Shown piece by piece: positions 6,413 to 16,596 of a stretch of DNA of 64,000 bases. Made by a program: the position numbers and the translations under genes. Every line of letters starts with the position of its first letter. Within the stretch, counting starts at the first letter, position 1. The DNA lies in assembly GCF_014646355.1 (NCBI RefSeq), contig NZ_BMNH01000033.1, positions 1 through 64,000 on the forward strand, written 5' to 3'. Under the pieces are notes generated by a model. The model had not been told where the DNA came from. It saw only the letters and a program-made list of their open reading frames with translations, and made no database searches. Source of the stretch: Nonomuraea cavernae (GTDB taxonomy: Bacteria > Actinomycetota > Actinomycetes > Streptosporangiales > Streptosporangiaceae).

Positions 6413-8800
6413 ATGAGCGACTCGGCGCGCATCGTGATCATCGGCGGCGGCGTGGGCGGCGCCTCCGTCGCCTACCACCTGACCCGGCTCGGCGAACGGG
6501 ACGTCGTCCTGCTGGACCGTGACGAGCTGACCAGCGGCTCCACCTTCCACTCCGCGGGTCTGGTCGGCCAACTCCGCGCCGACCCGACGCTCACCCGGAT
6601 GAACCAGTACTCCGTCGAGCTCTACCGGGAGCTCGACGTCGGCTGGACGGAGTGCGGGGGCGTCAAGCTGGCCTCCACGCCCGAGCGGATGGCCGAGATC
6701 CGCCGCCAGATCGGCTGGGCCCGCGCGTCCGGGCTGCCGCTGGAGGAGATCTCCGTCGCCGAGGCCGTCGAGTTGTTCCCGCTCATGGACCCCGAGGGAG
6801 TCGTGGGCGCCGCCTACCTGCCCACCGACGGCCAGGTCGACCCCTCGCGACTGTGCTACGCCCTCGCGGCCGGGGCCCGCGAGGGCGGCGCGCGGATCCG
6901 TACGAAGACGCGCGTGCTCGGCATCGACGTCAAGGACGGCAGGGTCACCGGGGTCCGCACCGACCAGGGCGACCTCGACTGCGAGATCGTGGTCAACTGC
7001 GGCGGCATGTTCGCGGCCGAGATCGGCCGGATGGCCGGCGTGCGGGTGCCGATCGTGCCGATGTCGCACCAGTACGTGGTCACCGACGCCTTCCACGACC
7101 ACGCCGGGCTGCCGACCCTGCGCGACCCCGACCTGCTCGTCTACTACCGCCAGGAGGTGCGCGGCCTGGTCATGGGGGGGTACGAGCGCACCTGCGCGCC
7201 GTGGACCGCCGGTCCCGGCCGGTTCGACGCCGTGCCCGGCGACTTCAACGGGCGGCTGCTGCCGGAGGACTGGCCGCGATTTGAGGAAATATCCGACAAC
7301 TCCAGGATCCGGGTCCCGGCCATGGCCGACGTCGGCATCCGCAAACTGATCAACGGCCCCGAGGCGTTCACCCCGGACAACGAGTTCTGCCTCGGCGAGA
7401 CCGAGGTCGGCGGGTTCTTCGTGGCGGCCGGGTTCTGCGCGCACGGCATCGCGGGCGCCGGCGGCATCGGCAGGGTGATGGCCGAGTGGATCGTCGAGGG
7501 CGAGCCCGGCATGGACCTCTGGCACATGGACATCCGCCGCTTCGGCCGTCAGTACCGCTCGCCGTCCTACACGCTCGCCCGCGCCGTCGAGAACTACGAG
7601 ACCTACTACGACATCCGCTACCCCGGCCACGAGCGCTCGGCCGGCCGCCCGCTCAGGGTCTCGCCCGCGTACGGCTGGCACGCCGCGCACGGCGCCGAGT
7701 TCGGCGAGAAGGCGGGCTGGGAGCGGGTCAACCACTATCGCTCGAACGCGCCGGACGACGCCGGTGAGCGGCCCAGGGGGTGGGCCGGGCGGCTGTGGTC
7801 GCCCGCCGTCGGGGCCGAGCACCGCGCCACCCGTGAGGCGGCCGGGCTGTTCGACGAGTCGTCGTTCGCCAAGATCGAGGTCACCGGCCCCGGTGCGGCC
7901 GCCCTGCTGGAGTGGGTCTGCGACAACCGCGTGGCCCGCCGCGTCGGCGCCGTGACCTACACCCAGGCGCTCAACCGGCGCGGCGGCATCGAGTGCGACT
8001 TCACCGTGACCAGGCGGGCCGAGGACGAGTTCCTGGTGGTCACCGGCACCGCGTTCGGCTCCCACGACCTCGGCTGGCTGCGCCGGCAGGCCGCGCTGAC
8101 CGGCGCCGACGTCCGGATCGCCGACGTGACCGGGCAGTACGCCTGCTTCGGGCTGTGGGGACCGCGTGCCCGCGAGGTGCTGTCCGAGCTGACGCCCGAT
8201 CCGCTCGACTTCCCGTTCATGAGTTCGCGCGAGATCACCGTGGGTGACGTGCCGGTGCTGGCGTTGCGGGTGACGTTCGTGGGGGAGCTGGGCTGGGAGT
8301 TGTACTGCTCCAGCGAGTACGGGCTGGCGCTCTGGACGACGCTGTGGCGGGCCGGCGGGCCGTACGGGCTGACGGCCGCCGGCTACCGGGCCATCGACAG
8401 CCTGCGCCTGGAGAAGGGGTACCGGGTGTGGGGCGCGGATGTCGGGCCCGAGACCACCCCGTACGAGGCGGGGCTCGCCTTCTGCGTCAAACCGGACAAG
8501 GACTTCCTCGGCAGGGACGCGCTCGACCCCGAGCCCAGTCGCAGGCTGCGCTGCCTCACCCTCGGCGACCCGCGCGCCATCGCCCTCGGCAACGAGCCGG
8601 TACGCGTGGACGGCCAGGTCGTCGGCCGGGTCACCTCCGGCGGCTACGGCTACACGGTCGCCTCGTCCATCGCCTACGCCTACCTGCCCGCGCGCTGCGA
8701 GCCGGGCACCCGGGCGGAGGTCGAGGTGGAGGGCTCCTGGGTGGCGGCGGACGTGGTCAGGGACCCGCTCTACGACCCGGCGGGGGAGCGGGTGCGCTGA
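6413..8800 (+). CDS. FAD-dependent oxidoreductase with GcvT domain (dimethylglycine dehydrogenase-like)
   Basis: A 795-residue two-part enzyme. Residues about 6-380 are a DAO-type FAD domain: GGGVGGASVAYHL dinucleotide fold, then STFHSAGL with the histidine that carries covalent FAD in dimethylglycine and sarcosine dehydrogenases. Residues about 440-790 are a GcvT/aminomethyltransferase domain that would pass the released one-carbon unit to tetrahydrofolate (FDESSFAKIEV, LRLEKGYRVWGADV). The likely reaction is oxidative demethylation of an N-methyl amine such as dimethylglycine; the exact substrate is not certain. There is no strong ribosome site before the ATG. The end overlaps the convergent GntR gene by 44 bases. 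Confidence 0.9.
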   Translation: MSDSARIVIIGGGVGGASVAYHLTRLGERDVVLLDRDELTSGSTFHSAGLVGQLRADPTLTRMNQYSVELYRELDVGWTECGGVKLASTPERMAEIRRQIGWARASGLPLEEISVAEAVELFPLMDPEGVVGAAYLPTDGQVDPSRLCYALAAGAREGGARIRTKTRVLGIDVKDGRVTGVRTDQGDLDCEIVVNCGGMFAAEIGRMAGVRVPIVPMSHQYVVTDAFHDHAGLPTLRDPDLLVYYRQEVRGLVMGGYERTCAPWTAGPGRFDAVPGDFNGRLLPEDWPRFEEISDNSRIRVPAMADVGIRKLINGPEAFTPDNEFCLGETEVGGFFVAAGFCAHGIAGAGGIGRVMAEWIVEGEPGMDLWHMDIRRFGRQYRSPSYTLARAVENYETYYDIRYPGHERSAGRPLRVSPAYGWHAAHGAEFGEKAGWERVNHYRSNAPDDAGERPRGWAGRLWSPAVGAEHRATREAAGLFDESSFAKIEVTGPGAAALLEWVCDNRVARRVGAVTYTQALNRRGGIECDFTVTRRAEDEFLVVTGTAFGSHDLGWLRRQAALTGADVRIADVTGQYACFGLWGPRAREVLSELTPDPLDFPFMSSREITVGDVPVLALRVTFVGELGWELYCSSEYGLALWTTLWRAGGPYGLTAAGYRAIDSLRLEKGYRVWGADVGPETTPYEAGLAFCVKPDKDFLGRDALDPEPSRRLRCLTLGDPRAIALGNEPVRVDGQVVGRVTSGGYGYTVASSIAYAYLPARCEPGTRAEVEVEGSWVAADVVRDPLYDPAGERVR

Positions 8801-9533
8801 CGCCGCTGCGCACCGAGATGCGCACCCGGTCGGGCCGGAACAGGTCGCGGGCGTACTCGACCGGGGTGCCGTCGGCCGCGTAGGCGGTGCGTTCGATCGA
8901 CATCAGCGGCGTGCCGGGCGCGATGCCCAGCTCGCCCGCCTCGCCCGGCCCGGCGATCACCGGGTCGAGGTGCTCCACGGCGGTGCGCGGCTCCAGGTCG
9001 TACGCGCCGGCGAGCAGCGCGTAGAGCGAGCCGCCCAGGTCGGCGTCCAGGAAGCCGGGCAGCGCGGGGAAGAACGAGTGTTCGAGCGCCACCGGCGACC
9101 GCCCGGCGGAGCGCACCCGGGTGACCTCGTGCACCGGCTCGCCCTCGGCCAGCCGCAGGGCGGCGGCGACCCGCGCGCTCGCGGGCACGGTCGCGGCCAC
9201 CAGGACCTTCGCCTCGGCGTGCAGGTGCGCCCGGCGCATCTGCTCGGTGAACCCGGTCAGCCCGGTCAGGTCGCAGTCGACGCGCGGCTCGGCCACGAAG
9301 GCGCCGCCGGACCTGCCCGGGACCCTGACCAGCACACCGTCGCGCTCCAGGGTGGCCAGCGCCTGCCTCAGCGTCATCCGGCTCACGCCGAGCCGGCCGG
9401 CCAGCTCCCGCTCGCCGGGCAGCCGGTCGCCGGGCGCCATCTCGCCGCCGGCGATCGCGTCGAGCAGCCAGCGCTCGATCTGCACGTGCGCGGGAACACC
9501 GGTGCCACGCTCCAGCTCGGGTGTCCCGACCAC
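8757..9533 (-). CDS. GntR/HutC family transcriptional regulator (UTRA domain)
   Basis: A 258-residue regulator. The winged-helix domain at residues 12-80 contains RLPGERELAGRLGVSRMTLRQAL and a wing with VRVPGRSGGAFVAEP. The UTRA effector domain (residues about 95-245) contains LEHSFFPALPGFLDAD and MSIERTAYAADGTPVEYARD. UTRA domains bind small metabolites, often amines, histidine derivatives or sugars. The start is the GTG at 9533. It follows the nitronate monooxygenase gene by 16 bases and is probably co-transcribed with it. A GTNTANAC palindrome at 6372-6381 is the proposed target. Confidence 0.9.
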   Translation of the reverse strand: MVGTPELERGTGVPAHVQIERWLLDAIAGGEMAPGDRLPGERELAGRLGVSRMTLRQALATLERDGVLVRVPGRSGGAFVAEPRVDCDLTGLTGFTEQMRRAHLHAEAKVLVAATVPASARVAAALRLAEGEPVHEVTRVRSAGRSPVALEHSFFPALPGFLDADLGGSLYALLAGAYDLEPRTAVEHLDPVIAGPGEAGELGIAPGTPLMSIERTAYAADGTPVEYARDLFRPDRVRISVRSGVSAPAPPPGRRAGP

Positions 9534-9549
9534 ACGCGCATCGTAGCCG

Positions 9550-10674
9550 TCAGCCGGAGAGCCGGGCCAGCCGCTCCACGGCGTCGGCGAACTCGCTCAC
9601 CATCTCGTACACCACCTCGCGGGCGGGCTTGATCTGGTTCATCTGGCCCACGACCTGCCCGACGAAGTAGTTGGCCAGCTCCAGGGCGCCCGGCTCGCCC
9701 CGTTCGGCGGCCGCGGTGACCCGGGCCATCGTGCCCTCGGCGACCAGCATCTGCAGCGGCATCGGGAGCGGCCCGGGGCTCTCCTGGCCGGAGTCCCACT
9801 CGTCGGTCCAGGCCGACCTGAGCTGACGGGCGGGCTTGCCGGTGCGCGAACGGGAGCGGACCGTGTCCAGCGACGAGGCGGTCAGCATCTTGCGCTTGAC
9901 CGAGGGCGCCGTCTCGGCCTCCTCCGTGGTCAGCCAGACCGACCCGCACCACACGCCCTGCGCGCCGAGCGCCATCGCCGCCGCCATCTGCCGGCCGGAG
10001 GCGATGCCGCCGGCCGCCAGCACCGGCAGCGGCGCGACCGCGTCCACGACCTGCGGCACCAGCACCATCGTGGCGATCTCGCCGGTGTGCCCGCCCGCCT
10101 CGGTGCCCTGCGCCACGATCAGGTCGGCGCCCGCCGCCACCTGCCTGCGCGCGTGCTCGACGGTGCCGACCAGGGCCGCCACGGGCACCCCCGCCTCGCG
10201 GGCGCCGGTCACCATCTCCGGCGGGGGCGGTCCGAGCGCGCTGGCGATCAGGCCGATCGGGTGCTTGAGGGCCACGTCGATCAGGCCGGTCGCGCCCGCC
10301 GCCGTCACCCGCCTGCCGAACTCGTCCGGCGACCCGCCCATCGGCTGGACCGGGCCGGTCACGCCGTACTTGGACAGCAGATGCGTGACGAAGTCGCGGT
10401 GCCGTTCGGGGATGAAGTCGGCCAGCCGAGCGTCACGGTCCAGCGCGGAGGCGTCGATCTTGCCGGGGACGAGCACGTCCACTCCGTACGGGCGGCCGCC
10501 GACCCGCTCGTCGATCCAGGAGAGCTCGGTGTCGAGCTGTTCGGGCGTGTAGGCGATGGCGCCCAGCACCCCGAAACCGCCGGCGTTGGTGACGGCGGCC
10601 ACCACGTCGCGGCAGTGGCTGAAGGCGAACAGGGGGAACTCGACGCCGAGGCGCTCGGTGATTGCGGTTCGCAT
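9550..10674 (-). CDS. Nitronate monooxygenase family flavoprotein
   Basis: A 374-residue TIM-barrel FMN protein of the nitronate monooxygenase/2-nitropropane dioxygenase family. Visible marks are the N-terminal FPLFAFSHCRDVVAAVTNAGGFGVLG region, QGTEAGGHTG around residue 190 (FMN phosphate and catalytic region), and LAAGGIASGRQMAAAMALGAQGVWCGS for the second phosphate-binding loop. It would oxidise alkyl nitronates or act as a related enoate-type flavin enzyme; the natural substrate is unknown. It begins at ATG 10674. The GntR gene follows closely on the same strand, which suggests shared control. Confidence 0.88.
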   Translation of the reverse strand: MRTAITERLGVEFPLFAFSHCRDVVAAVTNAGGFGVLGAIAYTPEQLDTELSWIDERVGGRPYGVDVLVPGKIDASALDRDARLADFIPERHRDFVTHLLSKYGVTGPVQPMGGSPDEFGRRVTAAGATGLIDVALKHPIGLIASALGPPPPEMVTGAREAGVPVAALVGTVEHARRQVAAGADLIVAQGTEAGGHTGEIATMVLVPQVVDAVAPLPVLAAGGIASGRQMAAAMALGAQGVWCGSVWLTTEEAETAPSVKRKMLTASSLDTVRSRSRTGKPARQLRSAWTDEWDSGQESPGPLPMPLQMLVAEGTMARVTAAAERGEPGALELANYFVGQVVGQMNQIKPAREVVYEMVSEFADAVERLARLSG

Positions 10675-10733
10675 GAACCGACGCTAACTGCCAGAACGAT
10701 GTTCGGTCCAGATGTCCTGTCCGGGCCGGGTCG

Positions 10734-11390
10734 TCAGGAGGCCCCGCGTTCGACCGTCAGGGTGATGACGGGCGTGTGCCAGCCCTGTTCCGGGTCGTAG
10801 CCGCGTACCCGCCTGGCGGGCACCCCGGCCACCACGCTGTGGTCGGGGAACTCGCCGCGGACGACGGCGCCGGCCGCCACCACGCACTGGCGGCCGAGCC
10901 GGGTGCCCGGCAGGATGATCGCCCCCGTGCCGAGCCACGAGCCCGCGCCGATCGAGACCGGGTTGTTGCGCGGCCACTGCCGGCCGATCGGGACGTCCGG
11001 GTCGTCGTAGACGTGGTTCTGGTCCGTGATGTAGACGTACGGGCCGGTGAAGACGTCGTTACCGATGTCGATCGACTGGTGGGCCACGATGTGCGTGCCC
11101 CGGCCGATCGAGCAGCCGCCGCCGATGCGCAGGATCGAGCCGGGGCCCAGCTCCGCGCCCGGCCACATGCCACAGGAGATCGAGACCCGTTCGCCGATCA
11201 GCGTGTGGTCGCCGATCTCGGTCCACTGCTCACCGAAGATGGCGCCCGGCGGGAAGGCGATCTTCGCGCCCTCTCCCAGCCTGCCGAACTCGTGCCCTGC
11301 CGGGCTGGCCGGGGTGATGGCGCCGGCGTCGCGGATCGCCGTGTAGGCACGGTGGACCAATGTGCCCAATGTCCGGCGTACAAGTGACAT
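10734..11390 (-). CDS. Left-handed beta-helix acyltransferase
   Basis: A 218-residue hexapeptide-repeat transferase. Repeats of the I/L/V-G-x4 type run from about residue 50 to 190 (IGDHTLIGERVSISCG, SILRIGGGCSIGRGTHIVAH, VSIGAGSWLGTGAIILPG), followed by the family ending VVAAGAVVRGEFPDHSVVAGVPARRVRGYDP split across the last 45 residues. Members transfer acetyl or other acyl groups to sugars or small molecules. The ATG at 11390 starts the basic N-terminus MSLVRRTLG. It is divergent from pyrG with about 110 bases between starts. The acceptor is unknown. Confidence 0.85.
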   Translation of the reverse strand: MSLVRRTLGTLVHRAYTAIRDAGAITPASPAGHEFGRLGEGAKIAFPPGAIFGEQWTEIGDHTLIGERVSISCGMWPGAELGPGSILRIGGGCSIGRGTHIVAHQSIDIGNDVFTGPYVYITDQNHVYDDPDVPIGRQWPRNNPVSIGAGSWLGTGAIILPGTRLGRQCVVAAGAVVRGEFPDHSVVAGVPARRVRGYDPEQGWHTPVITLTVERGAS

Positions 11391-11458
11391 AAAGCCCAAA
11401 GTTACCGCTTGGTCCGACCGTTCGGGCATGTCGGGGACGATGTTTGATATCCTGAGAG

Positions 11459-11492
11459 CCCGTGGACACTTGACCACACCTCGAGCCACGGG
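11459..11492 (+). promoter_or_regulatory. pyrG: Candidate leader hairpin before pyrG
   Basis: A 7-base inverted repeat CCCGTGG (11459-11465) and CCACGGG (11486-11492) lies directly before the pyrG start. Its right arm overlaps the first bases of the GGAG ribosome site (11491-11494), so folding would hinder translation initiation. A TATCCT hexamer ends shortly before it, near 11452. pyrG leaders in other Gram-positives respond to CTP by attenuation; whether this hairpin does so is inference. Confidence 0.35.
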
Positions 11493-11499
11493 AGCCCCT

Positions 11500-13164
<1,665 letters not shown>

Positions 13165-13199
13165 GTCACGGCCTGCCCGCACCGGAGGAGAATGGGCCC

Positions 13200-13808
13200 G
13201 TGATCAGAGACACGCCCGAGGCGTGGGACGTCGTCGCCTCGAAGCACCGGTTCAAGGGCTACGTGATCGACGTGCGCACCGACACCGTGCGCATGCCGCG
13301 CGACGAGGTGGCCGACCGCGACTACGTGGTGCATCCGGGGTCGGTCGCGGTGCTCGCGCTCGACGCCGACGACCGGGTCCTGCTGATCCGCCAGTACCGT
13401 CACCCGACGCGCCACCTGCTGTGGGAGCTGCCCGCCGGGCTCCGCGACGTGGCGGGGGAGTCGCTGGTCACCGGTGCCGCGCGGGAGCTCGCCGAGGAGG
13501 CCGGCTACCGCGCCGCCACCTGGCACACCCTGGTCGACCTGTTCCCCTCGCCGGGCATGACCAACGAGCGGATCCGGGTGTTCCTCGCCCGCGACGTGTC
13601 GAAGATCCCCGACCACGAGAACGGCTTCGTCCATCGCCACGAGGAGATCGACATGCCGGTCGAGTGGGTGGCGCTGGCCGACGCCGTCGAGGCGGCGCTC
13701 ATGGGAATGATCCACAATTCCCCGACCGTGGCCGGTATCCTCGCCGCATATGCGGCGTCGGTCGAGGGCTACGCCCTGCTGCGGCCGGCCGACGCGCCCG
13801 AGGCGTGA
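13200..13808 (+). CDS. ADP-ribose pyrophosphatase (Nudix hydrolase)
   Basis: A 202-residue Nudix protein of the ADP-ribose pyrophosphatase type: FKGYVIDVRTDTV, then RQYRHPTRHLLWELPAG, the Nudix helix GAARELAEEAGY (REL-EE-G core) and the downstream LVDLFPSPGMTNERIRVFLA that is typical of ADPRases such as the mycobacterial enzyme. It hydrolyses ADP-ribose to AMP and ribose-5-phosphate with Mg. The GTG at 13200 has GGAGGAG (13184-13190) at good distance; an in-frame GTG at 13161 overlapping the pyrG stop is less likely. It lies in the pyrG-nudix-xerD block common to actinobacteria. Confidence 0.92.
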   Translation: MIRDTPEAWDVVASKHRFKGYVIDVRTDTVRMPRDEVADRDYVVHPGSVAVLALDADDRVLLIRQYRHPTRHLLWELPAGLRDVAGESLVTGAARELAEEAGYRAATWHTLVDLFPSPGMTNERIRVFLARDVSKIPDHENGFVHRHEEIDMPVEWVALADAVEAALMGMIHNSPTVAGILAAYAASVEGYALLRPADAPEA

Positions 13809-13823
13809 CGGAAGGACCATTTC

Positions 13824-14729
13824 GTGGAGGCGGTGCTCTCCAGCTACCTCGCCCATCTCGCGGTGGAGCGGGGCCTGGCTGCCAACACGCTCGCCTCCTA
13901 CCGTCGTGACCTGCGCCGCTACCTCCAGCACCTGCGGTCGCGCGGCCGTGACACGCTCCGCGACGTGGGCGAGGCCGACGTCCTCGACTTCCTCACGGCG
14001 CTGCGCGAGGGGGACGGCGACCATCCGGCGCTCGTGGCCAGCTCGGCCGCGCGAGCGGTGTCGGCCGTGCGCGGGCTGCACCGCTTCGCGCTGCGCGAGG
14101 GCGTCACCGCGCACGACCCCGCGCACGAGGTCCGGCCGCCGCGCCAGCTCCGCAGGCTGCCCAAGGCGATCGCCGTCGACGAGGTCGAGCGGCTCATCGC
14201 CGCCTCCGGCCCTGAGGGCGCGCCACTGACCCTCCGCAACCGCGCCCTCCTTGAGGTCCTGTACGGCACGGGCGCGCGCATCTCGGAGGCGGTCGGCCTC
14301 GCCGTGGACGACCTGGAGACCGACCAGGTGTGGCTGCGCGGCAAGGGCGGCCGTACCCGGGTGGTGCCGCTCGGCCGCTACGCCCGCTCCGCGCTCGACG
14401 CCTACCTGGTCAGGGCGAGGCCCGGCCTGCTCGCCCACGGCCGGGGCACCCCCGCGGTCTTCCTCAACGCCAGGGGCGGGCGCCTCACCAGGCAGGGAGC
14501 GTGGGAGGTGCTGCAGGCCGCCGCCGAACGAGCCGGACTGGCCGGGATATCTCCCCATGTTCTACGTCATTCCTTCGCAACCCACCTGCTTGACGGTGGC
14601 GCCGACGTTAGGGTGGTCCAGGAGTTGCTCGGCCATGCCTCGGTGACGACCACCCAGGTCTACACCCTGGTCACGGTGGACAGGCTCCGCGAGGTCTACG
14701 CCGCCGCGCATCCCCGTGCACGGCAGTGA
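13824..14729 (+). CDS. xerD: Site-specific tyrosine recombinase XerD
   Basis: A 301-residue integrase-family recombinase of normal XerC/D length. The N-terminal SAM-like DNA-binding domain runs through residue ~95 (YLAHLAVERGLAANTLASYRRD). The catalytic domain carries Arg in GTGARISEAVGL, His-x-x-Arg in HVLRHSFATHLL, His in LLGHASVTTTQ and the nucleophile Tyr in QVYTLV. It resolves chromosome dimers at dif with its partner. It starts at GTG 13824, 15 bases after the Nudix stop with AGGA nearby. The xerD-parA-scpA-scpB order is the conserved Gram-positive arrangement and supports the XerD name over a mobile-element integrase. Confidence 0.94.
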   Translation: MEAVLSSYLAHLAVERGLAANTLASYRRDLRRYLQHLRSRGRDTLRDVGEADVLDFLTALREGDGDHPALVASSAARAVSAVRGLHRFALREGVTAHDPAHEVRPPRQLRRLPKAIAVDEVERLIAASGPEGAPLTLRNRALLEVLYGTGARISEAVGLAVDDLETDQVWLRGKGGRTRVVPLGRYARSALDAYLVRARPGLLAHGRGTPAVFLNARGGRLTRQGAWEVLQAAAERAGLAGISPHVLRHSFATHLLDGGADVRVVQELLGHASVTTTQVYTLVTVDRLREVYAAAHPRARQ

Positions 14730-14749
14730 TCTATAGTCTTTTGCGGCGC

Positions 14750-14769
14750 GCGGCACTTCGGCGTGCCGC
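14750..14769 (+). terminator. Hairpin after xerD
   Basis: A 7-base stem GCGGCAC (14750-14756) with GTGCCGC (14763-14769) closes a six-base TTCGGC loop, 20 bases after the xerD stop. The stable TTCGG-type loop supports a terminator; no U tract follows. Confidence 0.5.
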
Positions 14770-14800
14770 CTTGCCGCGTTAAGTAGTGACGCCATAGTGT

Positions 14801-14812
14801 CCGTCCGGACGG
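14801..14812. promoter_or_regulatory. Palindrome before parA
   Basis: CCGTCCGGACGG is a perfect 12-base palindrome, 33 bases before the parA start and downstream of the likely xerD terminator. The position fits an operator overlapping the promoter of the parA-scpA-scpB-rluB transcript. No regulator can be assigned. Confidence 0.3.
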
Positions 14813-14845
14813 TCCGGTTCGGGATCGTCAGGGAGGTTCGAGCTG

Positions 14846-15787
14846 GTGACTGTGAAGACCAACGGTTCGACCCCGGGGACCCCCGACAACCCCTGGGGTG
14901 ACACGAAGACCAACGCGCCCTCCACCGGCGTCAATCTGGGGCCCACCCGGCGCCCCCGGCCCGTGTTCCCCGAGCCCGTGCCGCCGGAGACGCACGGGCC
15001 GGCCCGCGTGGTCGCGATGGTCAACCAGAAGGGCGGGGTCGGCAAGACGACCACCACCATCAACCTGGGCGCCGCGCTCGTCGAATGCGGCCTCAAGGTG
15101 CTGCTGGTCGACTTCGACCCGCAGGGCGCGCTCTCCGTCGGCCTCGGCATCAACCCGTTGCAGCTCGACCTCACGGTCTACAACCTGCTCATGGAGCGCA
15201 ACGTCACCGCCGAGGACGTCCTGCTGGAGACCGGCGTCGAGGGCCTCGACCTGCTGCCCAGCAACATCGACCTGTCGGCCGCCGAGGTCCAGCTCGTCAC
15301 CGAGGTGGCCCGCGAGCAGGTGCTCGGCCGGGTGCTCAAGCCGCTGCTGCCGCACTACGACGTCTGCCTCATCGACTGCCAGCCGTCCCTGGGCCTGCTC
15401 ACGATCAACGCGCTCACCTGTGCCCACGGCGTCATGGTGCCGCTGGAGTGCGAGTTCTTCGCGCTGCGTGGCGTCGCGCTGCTCATGGACACCATCTCCA
15501 AGGTGCAGGAGCGGCTCAACGAGGACCTCGAGATCGAGGGCCTGCTGGCCACCATGTACGACGCGCGCACCCTGCACGGCCGCGAGGTGCTCGCCCGCGT
15601 CGTGGAGGCGTTCGACGAGAAGGTGTTCCACACCGTGATCAACCGCACCGTGCGCTTCCCCGACGCCACGGTCGCCGGCGAGCCGATCACCACCTTCGAC
15701 CCGTCGTCACTGGGCGCCAACGCCTATCGTGAGCTGGCCCGCGAGGTGCTGTCGCGCTGGCCGGCGCCTGCCACAATGGCCAGGTGA
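14846..15787 (+). CDS. ParA/Soj family ATPase
   Basis: A 313-residue ParA-type ATPase. After a ~45-residue unstructured Pro/Thr-rich N-terminus comes ARVVAMVNQKGGVGKTTTTI with the deviant Walker A lysines, VDFDPQGALS (switch I) and YDVCLIDCQPSLGLLTINAL (Walker B). It would bind DNA non-specifically as an ATP dimer and position chromosome or other cargo. No parB is present next to it; this copy is the one that precedes scpA-scpB in actinobacteria, distinct from the oriC-linked parAB. GTG 14846 has GGGAGG (14830-14835) upstream. The stop overlaps the scpA start by four bases. Confidence 0.92.
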   Translation: MTVKTNGSTPGTPDNPWGDTKTNAPSTGVNLGPTRRPRPVFPEPVPPETHGPARVVAMVNQKGGVGKTTTTINLGAALVECGLKVLLVDFDPQGALSVGLGINPLQLDLTVYNLLMERNVTAEDVLLETGVEGLDLLPSNIDLSAAEVQLVTEVAREQVLGRVLKPLLPHYDVCLIDCQPSLGLLTINALTCAHGVMVPLECEFFALRGVALLMDTISKVQERLNEDLEIEGLLATMYDARTLHGREVLARVVEAFDEKVFHTVINRTVRFPDATVAGEPITTFDPSSLGANAYRELAREVLSRWPAPATMAR

Positions 15788-16596
15788 CGCAACAGGAGGC
15801 GGCGGGGTTCCACGTTCACCTTGACGTCTTCGAAGGGCCGTTCGACCTGTTGCTGGGGCTCATCGCCAAGCACAAGCTCGACATCACCGAGGTCTCGCTC
15901 TCCAAGGTCACCGACGAGTTCATCGCCTACATCCGCTCCCGCGGCCCCGAGTGGGACCTCGACCAGACCAGTCACTTCCTGCTGGTCGCCGCCACGCTGC
16001 TCGACCTCAAGGCGGCCCGGCTGCTCCCCTCAGGCGAGGTCGAGGACGAGGAGGACCTCGCCCTCCTGGAAGCCCGCGACCTGCTGTTCGCCCGGCTGCT
16101 CCAGTACCGCGCGTACAAAGAGGTGGCCAAGCTCTTCTCCGGCCGGATGGCCCAGGAGGCGCTCCGCTTCCCGCGTACCGTGCCGCTGGAGCCGCAGTTC
16201 GCCGACCTGCTCCCCGAGCTGATCCTCGGCATCGGTCCCGACCAGCTCGCCCGCATCGCCGCGCGGGCCTTCACCCCCAAGCCGGCGCCCACGGTCAGCA
16301 TCGGCCACATCTACCAACCGTTGGCCAGCGTGCGGGAGCAAGCCGCTATCCTTGTCCAGCACTTGCGGCGCATGCGCAGGGCCACCTTCCGGGCCCTGGT
16401 TGCCGACTGCGACGGCACCTTCGAGGTCATCGCCCGCTTCCTGGCCGTGCTCGAGCTGTTCCGGGAGTCGGCCGTCACCTTCGAGCAGGTCGAGCCGCTG
16501 GGTGATCTGCACGTCACCTGGACGGGCAGCGACGACGGGGACGTCGCGGTGGGCGACGACTACGAGGAGAGCGCGGAGAAGGCTGCTGATGACTGA
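15784..16596 (+). CDS. scpA: Segregation and condensation protein A
   Basis: A 270-residue kleisin subunit of the SMC-ScpAB complex. The N-terminal signature is FEGPFDLLLGLIAKHKLDITEVSLS (residues 14-38), which binds the SMC neck; the middle holds DLARLLQYRAYKEVAKLF-like helices and the C-terminal winged helix contains the segment TFEVIARFLAVLELFRESAV, which binds the SMC head. GTG 15784 overlaps the parA stop (GTGA), so translation is probably coupled. The length is normal (240-270). Confidence 0.94.
   Translation: MTQQEAAGFHVHLDVFEGPFDLLLGLIAKHKLDITEVSLSKVTDEFIAYIRSRGPEWDLDQTSHFLLVAATLLDLKAARLLPSGEVEDEEDLALLEARDLLFARLLQYRAYKEVAKLFSGRMAQEALRFPRTVPLEPQFADLLPELILGIGPDQLARIAARAFTPKPAPTVSIGHIYQPLASVREQAAILVQHLRRMRRATFRALVADCDGTFEVIARFLAVLELFRESAVTFEQVEPLGDLHVTWTGSDDGDVAVGDDYEESAEKAADD

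Noticed and set aside
5438..8065. An 875-codon minus frame that includes the choline-kinase-like gene
   Set aside because: Only the last 301 codons are a real protein; the rest is antisense to the flavin/GcvT gene.
13824..14729. Tyrosine recombinase as evidence of an integrated element
   Set aside because: Its place in the pyrG-nudix-xerD-parA-scpA block and its length identify chromosomal XerD.
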